A DNA stretch of 31,416 nt from Archaeoglobaceae archaeon (GTDB lineage: Archaea > Halobacteriota > Archaeoglobi > Archaeoglobales > Archaeoglobaceae), in contig JALVYA010000165.1 in assembly GCA_027038095.1 (NCBI GenBank), positions 1 to 31,416 of the forward strand, in the 5' to 3' direction. The position numbers were made by a program, and so were the translations under genes. This document shows positions 1 through 8,142 of this stretch, piece by piece. Under the pieces are notes generated by a model that worked only from the letters and a program-made list of their open reading frames with translations, had not been told where the DNA came from and did not search any database. Positions within the stretch are counted from its first letter, which is position 1, and every line of letters begins with the position of its first letter.

Positions 1-767
1 ACATGCTGAAAAGCCTTGCCTCCACTTTTAAGTCCCACAAAATACCGGTTGTTCTTGATCCGGTAACAGAGCCCGTTGGTAAAGGCCTTCAGAAAACGTT
101 TGAGAGAGTGATTCAGATAAGAAGGACAGCAATCCTGGGTCAGGACAGGGACATAAACTGTCCGATTATGATAACGCCTATAGCCGCATGGACAATAGAA
201 GGAGACGATGTCGGAAAGATGTACTGGGAAACGGTGATAGCCGGAGTGTTTACAGTTAAGTACGGTGACATAATGATTCTGCACAGTTTAGAGCCGCACA
301 CGATAATGCCTCTCGTAACTTTAAGAGCAAACATATACACTGATCCCAGAACACCCGTTCAGGTTGAGCCGGGGCTGAGAGCGATAAACAACCCGGACAG
401 GAACTCTCCAGTTCTGATAACGACAAACTTCGCCTTAACATATTACACTGTTGAGAGCGACCTGCAGAGCTCTGGAGCGAGTGGCTGGTTGCTCGTCCTC
501 GACACGGGAGGTCTGGGAGTTGAGGTCAGCGTCGCCGGAGGTCAGTTTGAACCGGGAAAGGTAAAGCAGCTGATGGAGGAAACCAAGGTTGCGGAGAAAG
601 TTGACCACCGCTACCTCGTAATTCCCGGTCTGGCTGCAAGACTTCAGGGAGCTTTAGAAGATGAGCTCGGCTGGAAAGTGCTCGTAGGACCGACGGATTC
701 TGGCAGGCTTAAAGCCTGGCTCGAACAGAACTGGCCGCCCAAGGATGGTGTTAAGGTTAAGGAGTAA
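1..767 (+). CDS. cdhE: Acetyl-CoA decarbonylase/synthase gamma subunit (corrinoid Fe-S protein large subunit), C-terminal part
   Basis: This is the last roughly 255 residues of CdhE; the 5' end lies before the window, so the ATG at position 3 is probably an internal Met. The large subunit of the corrinoid iron-sulfur protein carries the methyl group on cobalamin between the tetrahydropterin methyltransferase and the acetyl-CoA synthase active site, in the cytoplasmic CODH/ACS (Wood-Ljungdahl) complex. Family-typical stretches are visible: PLVTLRANIYTDPRTPVQVE, then SPVLITTNFALTYYTVE, then the C-terminal corrinoid-domain segment VAGGQFEPGKV followed by YLVIPGLAARLQGALEDEL. The full protein is usually about 450 residues, so the N-terminal Fe-S domain and much of the TIM barrel are missing here. 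It converges on cobA across about 100 A-rich bases. The family call is firm by motif recognition. Confidence 0.9.
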   Translation, partial: MLKSLASTFKSHKIPVVLDPVTEPVGKGLQKTFERVIQIRRTAILGQDRDINCPIMITPIAAWTIEGDDVGKMYWETVIAGVFTVKYGDIMILHSLEPHTIMPLVTLRANIYTDPRTPVQVEPGLRAINNPDRNSPVLITTNFALTYYTVESDLQSSGASGWLLVLDTGGLGVEVSVAGGQFEPGKVKQLMEETKVAEKVDHRYLVIPGLAARLQGALEDELGWKVLVGPTDSGRLKAWLEQNWPPKDGVKVKE

Positions 768-780
768 GGCAGGCACAGAC

Positions 781-870
781 AAACATTAATGGAATGGTGA
801 AACACTAAAAAACACGAAAACACTAAAGAAACATTAAAGCAAGATATCGGTAAAAGGTAAAACACGAAAA
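781..870. repeat. A-rich degenerate short repeat between cdhE and cobA
   Basis: Short copies of an AACACKAAA-like unit recur at 801-809, 811-820, 819-827, 830-838 (AACATTAAA) and 861-869, with a related AAACATTAA at 781. Spacing is irregular, about 8-12 bases. Read on the minus strand it is a T-rich tract just after the cobA stop, so it may also serve as the terminator of the hemL-hemC-cobA transcript. No gene is visible in it. Confidence 0.45.
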
Positions 871-871
871 A

Positions 872-1624
872 TCACTGAAAAAATCCCGCCATAAACTCCT
901 TTACCTTTTCTCTTACGGAAACAACGTCACCTATCACAGCCACTGCCGGCGAGCCAACACCCTCTCTTTCAGCAACCTCAGCTATGTCTTTCAGTTTTGA
1001 ACAGACTACTTTTTGCTCATCGCAGCAACCCCACTGAATTACTGCTGCTGGGGTTTCGGGGTTTTTTCCGTTTTCGATAAGCTTTCTCACGTTCTCCTTC
1101 AGACTGCTCATGCCCATCAGTATGACTATTGTGGCGTTAAGCTTCGCCAGAGCCTCCCAGTTTAGCCTTTCCCTCGCCTGTTTTCCCGTTATGAAAACGA
1201 CGGCGGGGTCAAATTTCCTGTGAGTTAGAGGTATTCCGGCGCAGGCTGGAGCGGCTATGGCAGAAGATATGCCGGGAACAACGACGAATTTAACTCCGTT
1301 CTCAGCCAGATACTCCATTTCCTCTCCTCCTCTGCCAAATATAAATGGATCGCCGGCTTTCAGCCTGAGTACTTTTTTACCCTCCTTAGCAAGGCTTACG
1401 AGCAGCTCGTTTATCTCCTCCTGCCTCATCCTGTGCCTGCCGGCCCTTTTACCGGCATTGATTTTCTCAGCTTTGCTCCTGTCTAAAAGCTCCCAGACCT
1501 TTCTGCCAAAAAGCTCGTCGTGAACGATTACGTCCACTTCCTCTATCAGTTTTCTGGCAGCCTCAGTTATAACGTTTCCGCAACCGGCTCCGGCTATGTA
1601 AACGATTCCTTCCATTCCTTCCAT
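872..1624 (-). CDS. cobA: Uroporphyrinogen-III C-methyltransferase (SUMT)
   Basis: SUMT uses two SAM to methylate uroporphyrinogen III at C2 and C7, giving precorrin-2 for siroheme, cobalamin and the archaeal siroheme-dependent heme route. Visible family motifs are the QEEINELL block near residue 67, KAGDPFIFGRGGEE at 88-101, and VPGISSAIAAPACAGIPLTHR from about 115. Length is 250 residues, as expected for a stand-alone SUMT. The N-terminal SAM loop, usually GAGPGD, reads GAGCGN here (12-17), which is unusual. Two in-frame Met codons lie at residues 1 and 4; a GGTGGAG ribosome site upstream favours the first. It is the last gene of a minus-strand operon, 24 bases after hemC. A tract of T follows on its coding strand. 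Confidence 0.93.
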   Translation of the reverse strand: MEGMEGIVYIAGAGCGNVITEAARKLIEEVDVIVHDELFGRKVWELLDRSKAEKINAGKRAGRHRMRQEEINELLVSLAKEGKKVLRLKAGDPFIFGRGGEEMEYLAENGVKFVVVPGISSAIAAPACAGIPLTHRKFDPAVVFITGKQARERLNWEALAKLNATIVILMGMSSLKENVRKLIENGKNPETPAAVIQWGCCDEQKVVCSKLKDIAEVAEREGVGSPAVAVIGDVVSVREKVKEFMAGFFQ

Positions 1625-1648
1625 TTTATCTCCACCCGTGTAAACCTC

Positions 1649-2551
1649 CTAAAACCTGCCGTACTCCTTCATTATCCTTTTACAGTCCTCTTTCAGGTTT
1701 AACGCTATTTCCCTCGCTTCTTCGACTGCACTGCTTCTGGAAATCAGCTCGTCAACCCTCAGATCTCTACCGCTTTTCGAGTATACGTGAACGATTAGTC
1801 TTACCCTGTTTGACGCATCCGAATTGAGGCTGGCAAAAATTCCCGCTGGAACGGCACACCCAATTCCAAGGGTTTCGAGTACAACCCTCTCCACGCTCGC
1901 CTCAAGAAACGTTCTTTCGTGATTTACGAATTCCACCAGATCCTCCTCTCCTTTTCTCGTTTCCACGGCTATTATTCCCTGATTCGCAGAAGGGACGAAG
2001 ACCTCCGGATCCAGTCTGTGCCTCCTGACGTCAATACCCAGCCTTATCAGACCCGCTTCAGCCAGAATTATGGCGTCGTACTCTCCCTCTCTGAGTTTTC
2101 TCAGCCGCGTGTCCACGTTCCCTCTCAGATTTTCCGTCTTCAGGTCGGGTCTGACTCTTCTGAGCTGTGCGATCCTTCTGAGGCTCGAAGTTCCTACGAC
2201 TGCTCCTCTTTCCAGATCCTCCAGACCCTCACCGTTTTTCGAGATCAGGCAATCGCAGGGACTTTCCCTCTCCATAACAGCTGCAATCGTACCTTTTATT
2301 TTGGAAGGCACATCCTTGTAGCTGTGAACAGCCACATCGATTTTTCCCTCTGCAAGAGCCACATCTATTGTCTGCACGAAGGCTCCAGCCCCCCTGAACT
2401 CGTGCAGGGGTTTGTCTTTCATTACATCTCCCAGACTCCTGATGATTTTGACTTCCACCTCGTACCTTTCTTTCAGCAGTTTAACCACTTTTTCCGTTTG
2501 CGCCAGAGCAAGCTTGCTTCCCCTCGTTCCAACTACAATTTTCTCAGGCAT
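1649..2551 (-). CDS. hemC: Porphobilinogen deaminase (hydroxymethylbilane synthase)
   Basis: The enzyme polymerises four porphobilinogens to hydroxymethylbilane using a covalently bound dipyrromethane cofactor. Motifs visible: GTRGSKLALAQT at the N-terminus, AVHSYKDVP with the catalytic Asp at residue 80, GTSSLRR near 120, LRGNVDTRLRKL near 142, and the cofactor cysteine C232 in GIGCAVPAG. Length of 300 residues is normal. The start ATG lies inside the 3' end of hemL (19-base overlap) and is preceded by GAGGTAGC, a plausible ribosome site, so translation is probably coupled to hemL. Tyr in HSYKDVP replaces the more usual Leu or Met, a mild variation. hemA, hemB and hemD are not in the window. 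Confidence 0.95.
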   Translation of the reverse strand: MPEKIVVGTRGSKLALAQTEKVVKLLKERYEVEVKIIRSLGDVMKDKPLHEFRGAGAFVQTIDVALAEGKIDVAVHSYKDVPSKIKGTIAAVMERESPCDCLISKNGEGLEDLERGAVVGTSSLRRIAQLRRVRPDLKTENLRGNVDTRLRKLREGEYDAIILAEAGLIRLGIDVRRHRLDPEVFVPSANQGIIAVETRKGEEDLVEFVNHERTFLEASVERVVLETLGIGCAVPAGIFASLNSDASNRVRLIVHVYSKSGRDLRVDELISRSSAVEEAREIALNLKEDCKRIMKEYGRF

Positions 2552-3801
2552 GCTTTTGCTACCTCTACTGTTTTTTCAACATCCTCTTCCGTGTGAGCGA
2601 CGCTGACAAAACAGGTTTCGTACTGTGACGGGGGCAGAAAGACTCCACTTTCGAGCATTCTGGAAAAGAACTCTAAAAACTTCGAAGCGTCCAGTTTCAA
2701 AGCGTCAGCGTAGTTCTCCGGCTTTTTACCAAAGTAAATGCAGAACATCGACGCTATGCATGCCGCCGAATATCCGAGTTTCTCAAGTTCTGGAGATATG
2801 CCCTCGACTATTGCTTTTGTCTTGCTTTCCAGATCCCTGTACGGCCTGTTTTTCACGAGGTAGTTAACGGCTGTGTATCCGGCGGCGAGGGTTAACGGAT
2901 TCCCGCTGAAGGTTCCAGCCTGATAAACGGGGCCAAGCGGTGAAATCAGCTCCATAATTTCTCTTCTTCCGCCGTAGATTCCTACTGGAAGTCCCCCTCC
3001 CGCAATTTTTCCGAGAGTTGTCAGATCGGGTTTAACTCCGTAGTACTGCTGGGCTCCTCCTTCGCTGAGTCTGAAACCGGTTATCACTTCGTCGAATATG
3101 AGCAAAACCTCGTTTTCTTCAGTAATTTTCCTGACCTCCTTCAGGTACCCGTCTGCTGGCAGTATAAGGGAGCTGTTGCCCATCACGGGTTCGAGTATCA
3201 TTGCCGCAATTTCGTCCCTGTTCTTTTCCAGCAGAGAACTCAGACTCTCCACGTCGTTGTAGGGAACCTGATACGTGTACTTCACGAACTCTTCCGGTAC
3301 TCCTGCCGAATTCGGAACGCCATGAGTTGTGGCTCCACTTCCCGCTTTAACAAGAACGGCATCGTGTGCACCGTGAAAACTACCCTCCACCTTTACGATG
3401 CCCTTTTTACCTGTATAACCCCTTGCAAGCCTTATTGCCGCCATCGTCGCCTCGCTTCCGGTGTTTACGAACCTCAGCATTTCTATGCCCGGATAAAGTC
3501 TGGTTATTAGTTCTGCAAACTCGACTTCGAGTTCTACGGGCGTTCCGTAAAGCCACCCTTTTTCCACCTGTTCGAGGATTGCCTTTTTCACATCAGGATG
3601 AGCGTGTCCGAGAATCAGGGGCCCGTAAGCCAGACAGTAGTCTATGTACTCGTTGCCATCGACATCGTACAGTTTGCTACCCTTGGCGTACTTCGTGTAA
3701 AAGGGATACGGCTTCACGGCCCTTACGGGGGAGCTAACGCCAGCGGGCATCAGATTCTTCGCTTTCTCATACAGTTTCCTGGATAGGGGTTCTGAAGGCA
3801 T
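2533..3801 (-). CDS. hemL: Glutamate-1-semialdehyde 2,1-aminomutase
   Basis: This PLP enzyme converts glutamate-1-semialdehyde to 5-aminolevulinate in the C5 tetrapyrrole route. From the chosen start the protein is 422 residues. It shows NTGSEATMAAIRLARG near 113, FDEVITGFR at 236-244 and the PLP lysine K265 in TTLGKIAGGG, the position usual for the family. The reading frame is open for 41 more codons upstream to 3924, but that extension resembles no HemL N-terminus. The ATG at 3801 begins the normal MPSEPLSRKLYEKA segment and has a TATA element centred 26 bases upstream, fitting a leaderless start. It is the first gene of hemL-hemC-cobA. Confidence 0.95.
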   Translation of the reverse strand: MPSEPLSRKLYEKAKNLMPAGVSSPVRAVKPYPFYTKYAKGSKLYDVDGNEYIDYCLAYGPLILGHAHPDVKKAILEQVEKGWLYGTPVELEVEFAELITRLYPGIEMLRFVNTGSEATMAAIRLARGYTGKKGIVKVEGSFHGAHDAVLVKAGSGATTHGVPNSAGVPEEFVKYTYQVPYNDVESLSSLLEKNRDEIAAMILEPVMGNSSLILPADGYLKEVRKITEENEVLLIFDEVITGFRLSEGGAQQYYGVKPDLTTLGKIAGGGLPVGIYGGRREIMELISPLGPVYQAGTFSGNPLTLAAGYTAVNYLVKNRPYRDLESKTKAIVEGISPELEKLGYSAACIASMFCIYFGKKPENYADALKLDASKFLEFFSRMLESGVFLPPSQYETCFVSVAHTEEDVEKTVEVAKACLRKL

Positions 3802-3820
3802 GGCCTGAGTTTTCTGCACG

Positions 3821-3834
3821 GGATATTTATTTTT
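3821..3834 (-). promoter_or_regulatory. hemL: TATA element of the hemL operon
   Basis: On the minus strand the element reads AAAATAAATATCC, centred about 26 bases before the ATG at 3801. That is the usual archaeal TATA-to-start distance for a leaderless transcript. It decides the start codon in favour of 3801 over the upstream in-frame ATG at 3924. Confidence 0.6.
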
Positions 3835-3840
3835 GCCTTT

Positions 3841-4368
3841 GTTGTTTGCTTGCAGTTTTACGGAAAATGCCTGCGGAGAAAAGGTAATGGGTAAAATGCT
3901 GGAGGTTTTGTTGATTATCTGCATATTTTACTTGCAGGGTAATAAAAGAGGGAATCGAAAGCACTCTAAAGTGGTTGAATATATTGGGAGTGTAAGCCAT
4001 GTCAGTTTTAGTCAGCCTAAGAAATACAGGGTTCGTCGTGATGGATGCTGGAGGAACACGAGTAATATGAAGCTTGGAGACTTCAAAGTAAGAGATTGCA
4101 ACTAACTATACTGCACATAACAGGTCACCATCGACAAAGAGTACAAAAGAAAGCTGGCGGAGCCATTTTGTCTTATGTTGTCCCGTAAACGCAAATCCTG
4201 ATATCAGGTTCGGCAGGTATTCCGATGGCGTCTACATATGAGGTAAATCTATTGAATGGCAATGTACTGAATATAGACTGCAGGATACCACTATAATTGA
4301 CACATCCATAGAAAAAGAGTATAGAAAAAATGGTTGCTTAATTATTTTTATTTCACTTGACAGGTTAT
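3841..4368. other. About 530 bases without an intact gene, with an imperfect direct repeat
   Basis: Neither strand has a convincing gene here. A 90-codon frame on the plus strand (3833-4105) overlaps the hemL promoter and matches nothing I recognise. Two 25-base stretches, 4128-4152 and 4306-4330, agree at 20 of 25 positions, and each is preceded by ACTGCA at 20-30 bases. Translated, both give a similar short peptide (IDKEYKRK and IEKEYRKN) but sit in frames broken by stops. This could be debris of a decayed duplicated gene, but the evidence is thin. The part next to hdrA has T-runs on the minus strand (about 4322-4331) suitable as a terminator for hdrA. Confidence 0.4.
4312..4368 (-). terminator. 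T-rich terminator region after hdrA
   Basis: Downstream of the hdrA stop, the minus strand has runs of T, including six consecutive T around 4325-4330 and five around 4312-4317. Archaeal transcription stops at such U-tracts without needing a hairpin. The assignment rests on composition and position only. Confidence 0.4.
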
Positions 4369-6786
4369 CTAAAAAGACCCGAACCTCTTCTCCGTTCTGA
4401 CTTCCTTCTCTATCTCCTCGACGAACTTTATCAGGTTCTCTACTTCACTCTCCGCTGGAGGTAACTTCGACACCTTTTCCGTGAACTCCCTCATCGTTTT
4501 TGCGAATTTCTCACCCTCGCTCGCAGAAATCCACGTGAGCAGCAGCCTCTCCCTGTTAATTCCAAACTGGTCCAGCATCTGCCAGAGTTTTTCCACTCTG
4601 TTTTTGGCCTTGTAGTTTCCCGTCAGGTAGTGGCAATCACCGAGGTGGCAGCCGGCAACTATGACTCCATCAGCACCGTTGAGAAACGCTTTCAGAACGA
4701 AAACTGGATCAACTCTCGCAGAGCACATGACTCTTATCGCTCTCACGTTTGCCGGGTATTTCAGCCTCGCCAGACCTGCGGAGTCTGCTCCTCCGTAGCT
4801 GCACCAGTTGCAGAGAAATGCGAGAATTCTCGGCCTTTCCTCACTTCCATCGAAAGCGTTCTCTATCTGTGCAATTATCTGTCTGTCCGTGAAGCAACCC
4901 ATCTGCAGAGCTCCGGTTGGACAGGCCGCAACGCACCCGCCACAGCCCGAACAGTTTGGTCTTACGTAAGCTTTCCCCCAGCTAAGGTCTATAGCGTTGA
5001 AATCGCATATCTCCTTGCAGAGACCGCAGCCAAAACACAGCTCGGGTATTACATAGGCCGTTATCGGATCGACCTCTATGGCTCCCTTTGACAGCAGAGT
5101 GGCTGCCCTGCTCGCAGCGGCACTTCCCTGAGCGACGCTCGTCGGTATGTCCTTCGGAGAGTGTGCACATCCCGCAATGTATATTCCGGCTATCGCAGTG
5201 TCGACAGGCCTTAACTTTGCGTGAGCTTCCATGAAGAAACCGCTTGAATCGGCTGCAATCCCGAGCTTTTTCCTGAGTTCTTCAGCACCCTCTGCAGGCA
5301 GCATGGCCGGAGCGAGGACGACCATGTCGAAGCTCTCCCTTCTTATTCTTCCTGTTAACGTATCCTCCGCAATGACCTTTAGCTTTTTTACAGCTTTACC
5401 GTCTTCAAAATCCTCGAATTCCTCGATTTTTGCCGGCCTCCCTCTGACGAACCTGACCCCCATTTCTCTGGCTCTCCAGTAGAACTCTTCGTAGCCCTTG
5501 CCAACAGTCCTTATGTCCATGTAGAAGATGCACACGTCCGTTTCCGGACTCTTCTCTTTTATCTGAATTGCGTGCTTTATGGAGTACATGCAGCAAACTC
5601 CCGAGCAGTACTTTCTCATTTCTCCCCTCTCTCCTCTGCTTCCGACGCACTGGATAAACGCTATGCTCTTTGGCTTCTCTCCGTTTTTGAGGACTACTTT
5701 TCCTCCAGTGGGCCCTGAAGCGTTGATGAGTCTCTCGAACTCCATGCTCGTTATCACGTTTTCGTAGACGCCGTAGCCGTACTCCGGAATGTTTGACGGA
5801 TCAAAGAGGTCGTATCCCGTAGCAACTATTATCGCTCCGACTTCTATTTCCTCTATTTCGTCTCTCTGCTCGTAGTCTATTGCCTTTGGCAGGCAGACGT
5901 CTTCGCAGATTCCACATCCCATGCACGCTGCTGGATCGATTGTGTAAGTTAGAGGCACAGACTGAGGGAATGGCAGGTATATCGCTTTTCTCTTGGAAAG
6001 ACCACAGTTGAACTCGTCGTCAACCTCCACAGGGCAGTGTTCGGCACACACACCGCAACCCGTGCACGCATCTGTAACGAATCTGGCCTTTTTTCTGACC
6101 CTGACCTTGAAATTACCGACGTAGCCATCGACGCTCTCTATCTCCGCGTAGGTTATGACGTGAATTCTTTCGTGTCTGTACGCCTCCACCATTTTCGGGC
6201 CGAGAATGCATATCGAACAGTCGAGGGTTGGAAACGTCTTGTCAAGCTGAGCCATGTGCCCTCCTATACTCGGACTTCTCTCAATCAGGTAAACTTCGAA
6301 TCCCTGCTCTGCCAGATCCAAAGCAGCCTGAATTCCGGAAACTCCGCCACCTATTACCATTGCTTTGTCTATCAGGGAAATCCTCTTCTTTTCCAGAGGC
6401 TCGAGATACCACGCTTTGGCAACTGCCATTCTTACCAGAGCCTTGGCTTTCTCCGTCGCCTCTCTTCCCCTGTGGACCCATGAACAGTGTTCTCTTATGT
6501 TCGCCATTTCCAGCATGTACGGGTTCAGTCCGACCTCCTCTATGCAGTTCCTGAAGAGGTTTTCGTGCATTCTCGGACTGCATGCTGCAACCACAACTGC
6601 GTTGGCGTCGCATTCAGCCAGTACTTCCTTTATCATTTTCTGTCCGCTCGAAGAGCAGAGGTATTTGTTGTGTTTAGCAACAACGACTCCCGGTAAGGTT
6701 GAGGCGTACTCAACGACTTCCTCCACGTCAACTTCTCCGGCTATGTTCTTTCCGCAGTGGCAGACGAAAACCGCAACTTTATTCAT
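4369..6786 (-). CDS. hdrA: HdrA-type flavo-iron-sulfur protein fused to an MvhD domain
   Basis: HdrA is the FAD-bearing electron-bifurcating core of soluble heterodisulfide reductase; MvhD is the [2Fe-2S] subunit that passes electrons into HdrA. Domains in 805 residues: HdrA N-terminal domain (1-130, with AACSPRMHE), FAD-binding GGGVSG at 146-151, ferredoxin clusters CTGCGVCAEHCP (241-252) and CMGCGICEDVCLP (288-300), a second flavin half, C-terminal clusters CFGCGLCKEIC (584-594) and CSGCGGCVAACP (612-623), then MvhD (about 653-775) with C659, C662, C688, C713 and C718. Fusion of hdrA to mvhD is known in archaea. A GGTGG site precedes the ATG. It is the third gene of a minus-strand operon, 18 bases after the FrhB fusion. 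QmoB shares a similar design, but the full HdrA N-terminal domain favours HdrA. Confidence 0.92.
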   Translation of the reverse strand: MNKVAVFVCHCGKNIAGEVDVEEVVEYASTLPGVVVAKHNKYLCSSSGQKMIKEVLAECDANAVVVAACSPRMHENLFRNCIEEVGLNPYMLEMANIREHCSWVHRGREATEKAKALVRMAVAKAWYLEPLEKKRISLIDKAMVIGGGVSGIQAALDLAEQGFEVYLIERSPSIGGHMAQLDKTFPTLDCSICILGPKMVEAYRHERIHVITYAEIESVDGYVGNFKVRVRKKARFVTDACTGCGVCAEHCPVEVDDEFNCGLSKRKAIYLPFPQSVPLTYTIDPAACMGCGICEDVCLPKAIDYEQRDEIEEIEVGAIIVATGYDLFDPSNIPEYGYGVYENVITSMEFERLINASGPTGGKVVLKNGEKPKSIAFIQCVGSRGERGEMRKYCSGVCCMYSIKHAIQIKEKSPETDVCIFYMDIRTVGKGYEEFYWRAREMGVRFVRGRPAKIEEFEDFEDGKAVKKLKVIAEDTLTGRIRRESFDMVVLAPAMLPAEGAEELRKKLGIAADSSGFFMEAHAKLRPVDTAIAGIYIAGCAHSPKDIPTSVAQGSAAASRAATLLSKGAIEVDPITAYVIPELCFGCGLCKEICDFNAIDLSWGKAYVRPNCSGCGGCVAACPTGALQMGCFTDRQIIAQIENAFDGSEERPRILAFLCNWCSYGGADSAGLARLKYPANVRAIRVMCSARVDPVFVLKAFLNGADGVIVAGCHLGDCHYLTGNYKAKNRVEKLWQMLDQFGINRERLLLTWISASEGEKFAKTMREFTEKVSKLPPAESEVENLIKFVEEIEKEVRTEKRFGSF

Positions 6787-6804
6787 TTAACCACCTTTAA
6801 CAAA

Positions 6805-8139
6805 TTAATTTTGCGTTTTCTCACTTCCGGACTTCTTCTTGCGAGCAGCCATCTGCTTTAACTTTTCCACGTCGGGCTTTCCAACCCTTATCAGACCTTC
6901 GTTGATCGCTCCGTCAACTATCTGCTTTCCTATCTCTGTTCTCGTTATTACAGTTCTCCATCCCTTCTGAGAACCGGCATTACCAAAGGATATGTCTGCA
7001 AATTCAGCACTCAGATCCCTGCAAACTCTGCACGATAGAGCCTCTTTTTCGGGGTGCTTCCCTCTGGGACAGAAAACACCCATTATAAGCTTTATCTCGT
7101 CGTGACCGAGCATTTTCATTTTCCTCGCAGCCTTTGACTGACATGGGACTCCAACGACTGCGATTTTCCTGTAACCTTTTTTAACAGCCTCTTTCAGGAG
7201 AGCTAACGTTGGAGCAACCACGAATTTTATTCCGGAGCACTCTTCAAGCTTTTCAGGCTTTGTGATTATAGTGGGCTCGTCTCCGACGACTATTGCGCAG
7301 TCAATTATTCCTTTTTCCATGGCATACTTGAGCAGGGCTGTTGCAGCTCCGGCTTTTTTTTCATCTCCTTTCCCCGACCTCTTTGCAGAAATTATGTCGA
7401 TGTACTCTCCGAGCGGATCCTCGCTCTCCTCAAGTTTGAAGTAGTCAGTTTTCGGACACTTGAGCAGGCAGGAAGCACAGTTTCTGCACTCCTCAACGAG
7501 GTACGGGTAGCTCAACCTGCCATCGACCGTTATTCTCAACACATCTTCTGGACAGGCAGAAACGCAGGCTCCGCAGATGGAGCAGAGTTTTCTGCCTATA
7601 ACTTCAGCGTGCAGAAGCGAAAATATGTCTCCTGCTTTTTCAAATTTTTTTATGACCTCGGGTATGTTCACATCGCCACCCGCCTCGAACATTCTCCTGA
7701 GCAATCCAGTGGAAAACCACTCCGATACGTAATCCGGAAACCTTTTCAGCTTTTTAGCTTCTTTTTTCTCTTTTGCTTCCTTCTCTACTGCTTTTGCCAC
7801 TTCTTTCTCTTCCACTTCCCCCGCTTCTGCCTCTTTTTCCAGCTCTTCAGCCACTCCCGCCTCTTTCCCTGCTTCTTTCTTCTCCTCTTCTTCTTTTTTC
7901 TCCTCGACCTCTTCAACTACAAGTTCAAGAGCGTTAAAGGGGCATACCTTAACGCATACTCCGCACCCTTCACACAGAAACCCGCTTTTAAGCTTCCCGC
8001 TCTCTATTCTCATCGTAACCGTGTTGTTAACAGGACAGACTGCAGCACAGTTACCGCAACCGATGCACTTCTCCTCGTAAACCTTTATGTATATTTTTGG
8101 TTCCATTCCGAGATTCTGGGTTCTAACATCAACAGCCAT
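6805..8139 (-). CDS. Ferredoxin-FrhB/FdhB fusion protein with long charged linker (putative F420-linked electron-input subunit)
   Basis: The 444-residue protein has an N-terminal two-cluster ferredoxin (CIGCGNCAAVCP at 25-36, CEGCGVCVKVCP at 56-67). A Glu/Lys/Ala-rich linker follows (about 76-133). Next come two more clusters (CSICGACVSACP 186-197, CRNCASCLLKCP 218-229) and an FrhB/FdhB-type domain with AVVGVPCQSKAARKM near 328, CRVCRD at 370-375, ADISFGNAGS and GWRTVITRTE. FrhB proteins hold FAD and Fe-S and react with coenzyme F420, so this probably lets F420H2 or reduced ferredoxin feed HdrA. Between FCPRG and CRVC only about a dozen residues remain, against roughly 50 in FrhB as I remember it, so F420 binding is not assured. 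GAGGTG precedes the ATG, three bases after the polyferredoxin stop. Confidence 0.82.
   Translation of the reverse strand: MAVDVRTQNLGMEPKIYIKVYEEKCIGCGNCAAVCPVNNTVTMRIESGKLKSGFLCEGCGVCVKVCPFNALELVVEEVEEKKEEEEKKEAGKEAGVAEELEKEAEAGEVEEKEVAKAVEKEAKEKKEAKKLKRFPDYVSEWFSTGLLRRMFEAGGDVNIPEVIKKFEKAGDIFSLLHAEVIGRKLCSICGACVSACPEDVLRITVDGRLSYPYLVEECRNCASCLLKCPKTDYFKLEESEDPLGEYIDIISAKRSGKGDEKKAGAATALLKYAMEKGIIDCAIVVGDEPTIITKPEKLEECSGIKFVVAPTLALLKEAVKKGYRKIAVVGVPCQSKAARKMKMLGHDEIKLIMGVFCPRGKHPEKEALSCRVCRDLSAEFADISFGNAGSQKGWRTVITRTEIGKQIVDGAINEGLIRVGKPDVEKLKQMAARKKKSGSEKTQN
7741..7915. repeat. Polypyrimidine/polypurine low-complexity tract
   Basis: About 175 bases on the plus strand are almost all C and T, in runs such as TTCTTTCTTCTCCTCTTCTT. 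They encode, on the minus strand, the Glu/Lys/Ala-rich linker of the FrhB fusion protein. The strand bias goes beyond what neighbouring genes show. Confidence 0.7.
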
Positions 8140-8142
8140 TTG

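Noticed and set aside
1919..2596. 225-codon plus-strand frame antisense to hemC
   Set aside because: It lies wholly over hemC and the end of hemL, whose protein motifs are certain; the antisense peptide has no recognisable pattern.
4040..4060. Possible C/D box small RNA from GTGATGG and nearby CTGG
   Set aside because: The boxes do not match RTGATGA and CTGA with correct spacing, and no second pair is present.
3833..4105. A 90-codon plus-strand open frame between hemL and hdrA
   Set aside because: It overlaps the hemL promoter and 5' region, has no ribosome site or TATA that fits, and the peptide resembles no family; better left as gene-free DNA.
4630..5091. 153-codon plus-strand frame opposite hdrA
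   Set aside because: It is a shadow of the Cys-rich C-terminal half of HdrA-MvhD.
4369..6786. QmoB instead of HdrA
   Set aside because: QmoB also combines HdrA-like and MvhD-like parts, but no QmoA or QmoC follows, the full HdrA N-terminal domain is present, and hdrB and hdrC lie beside it.
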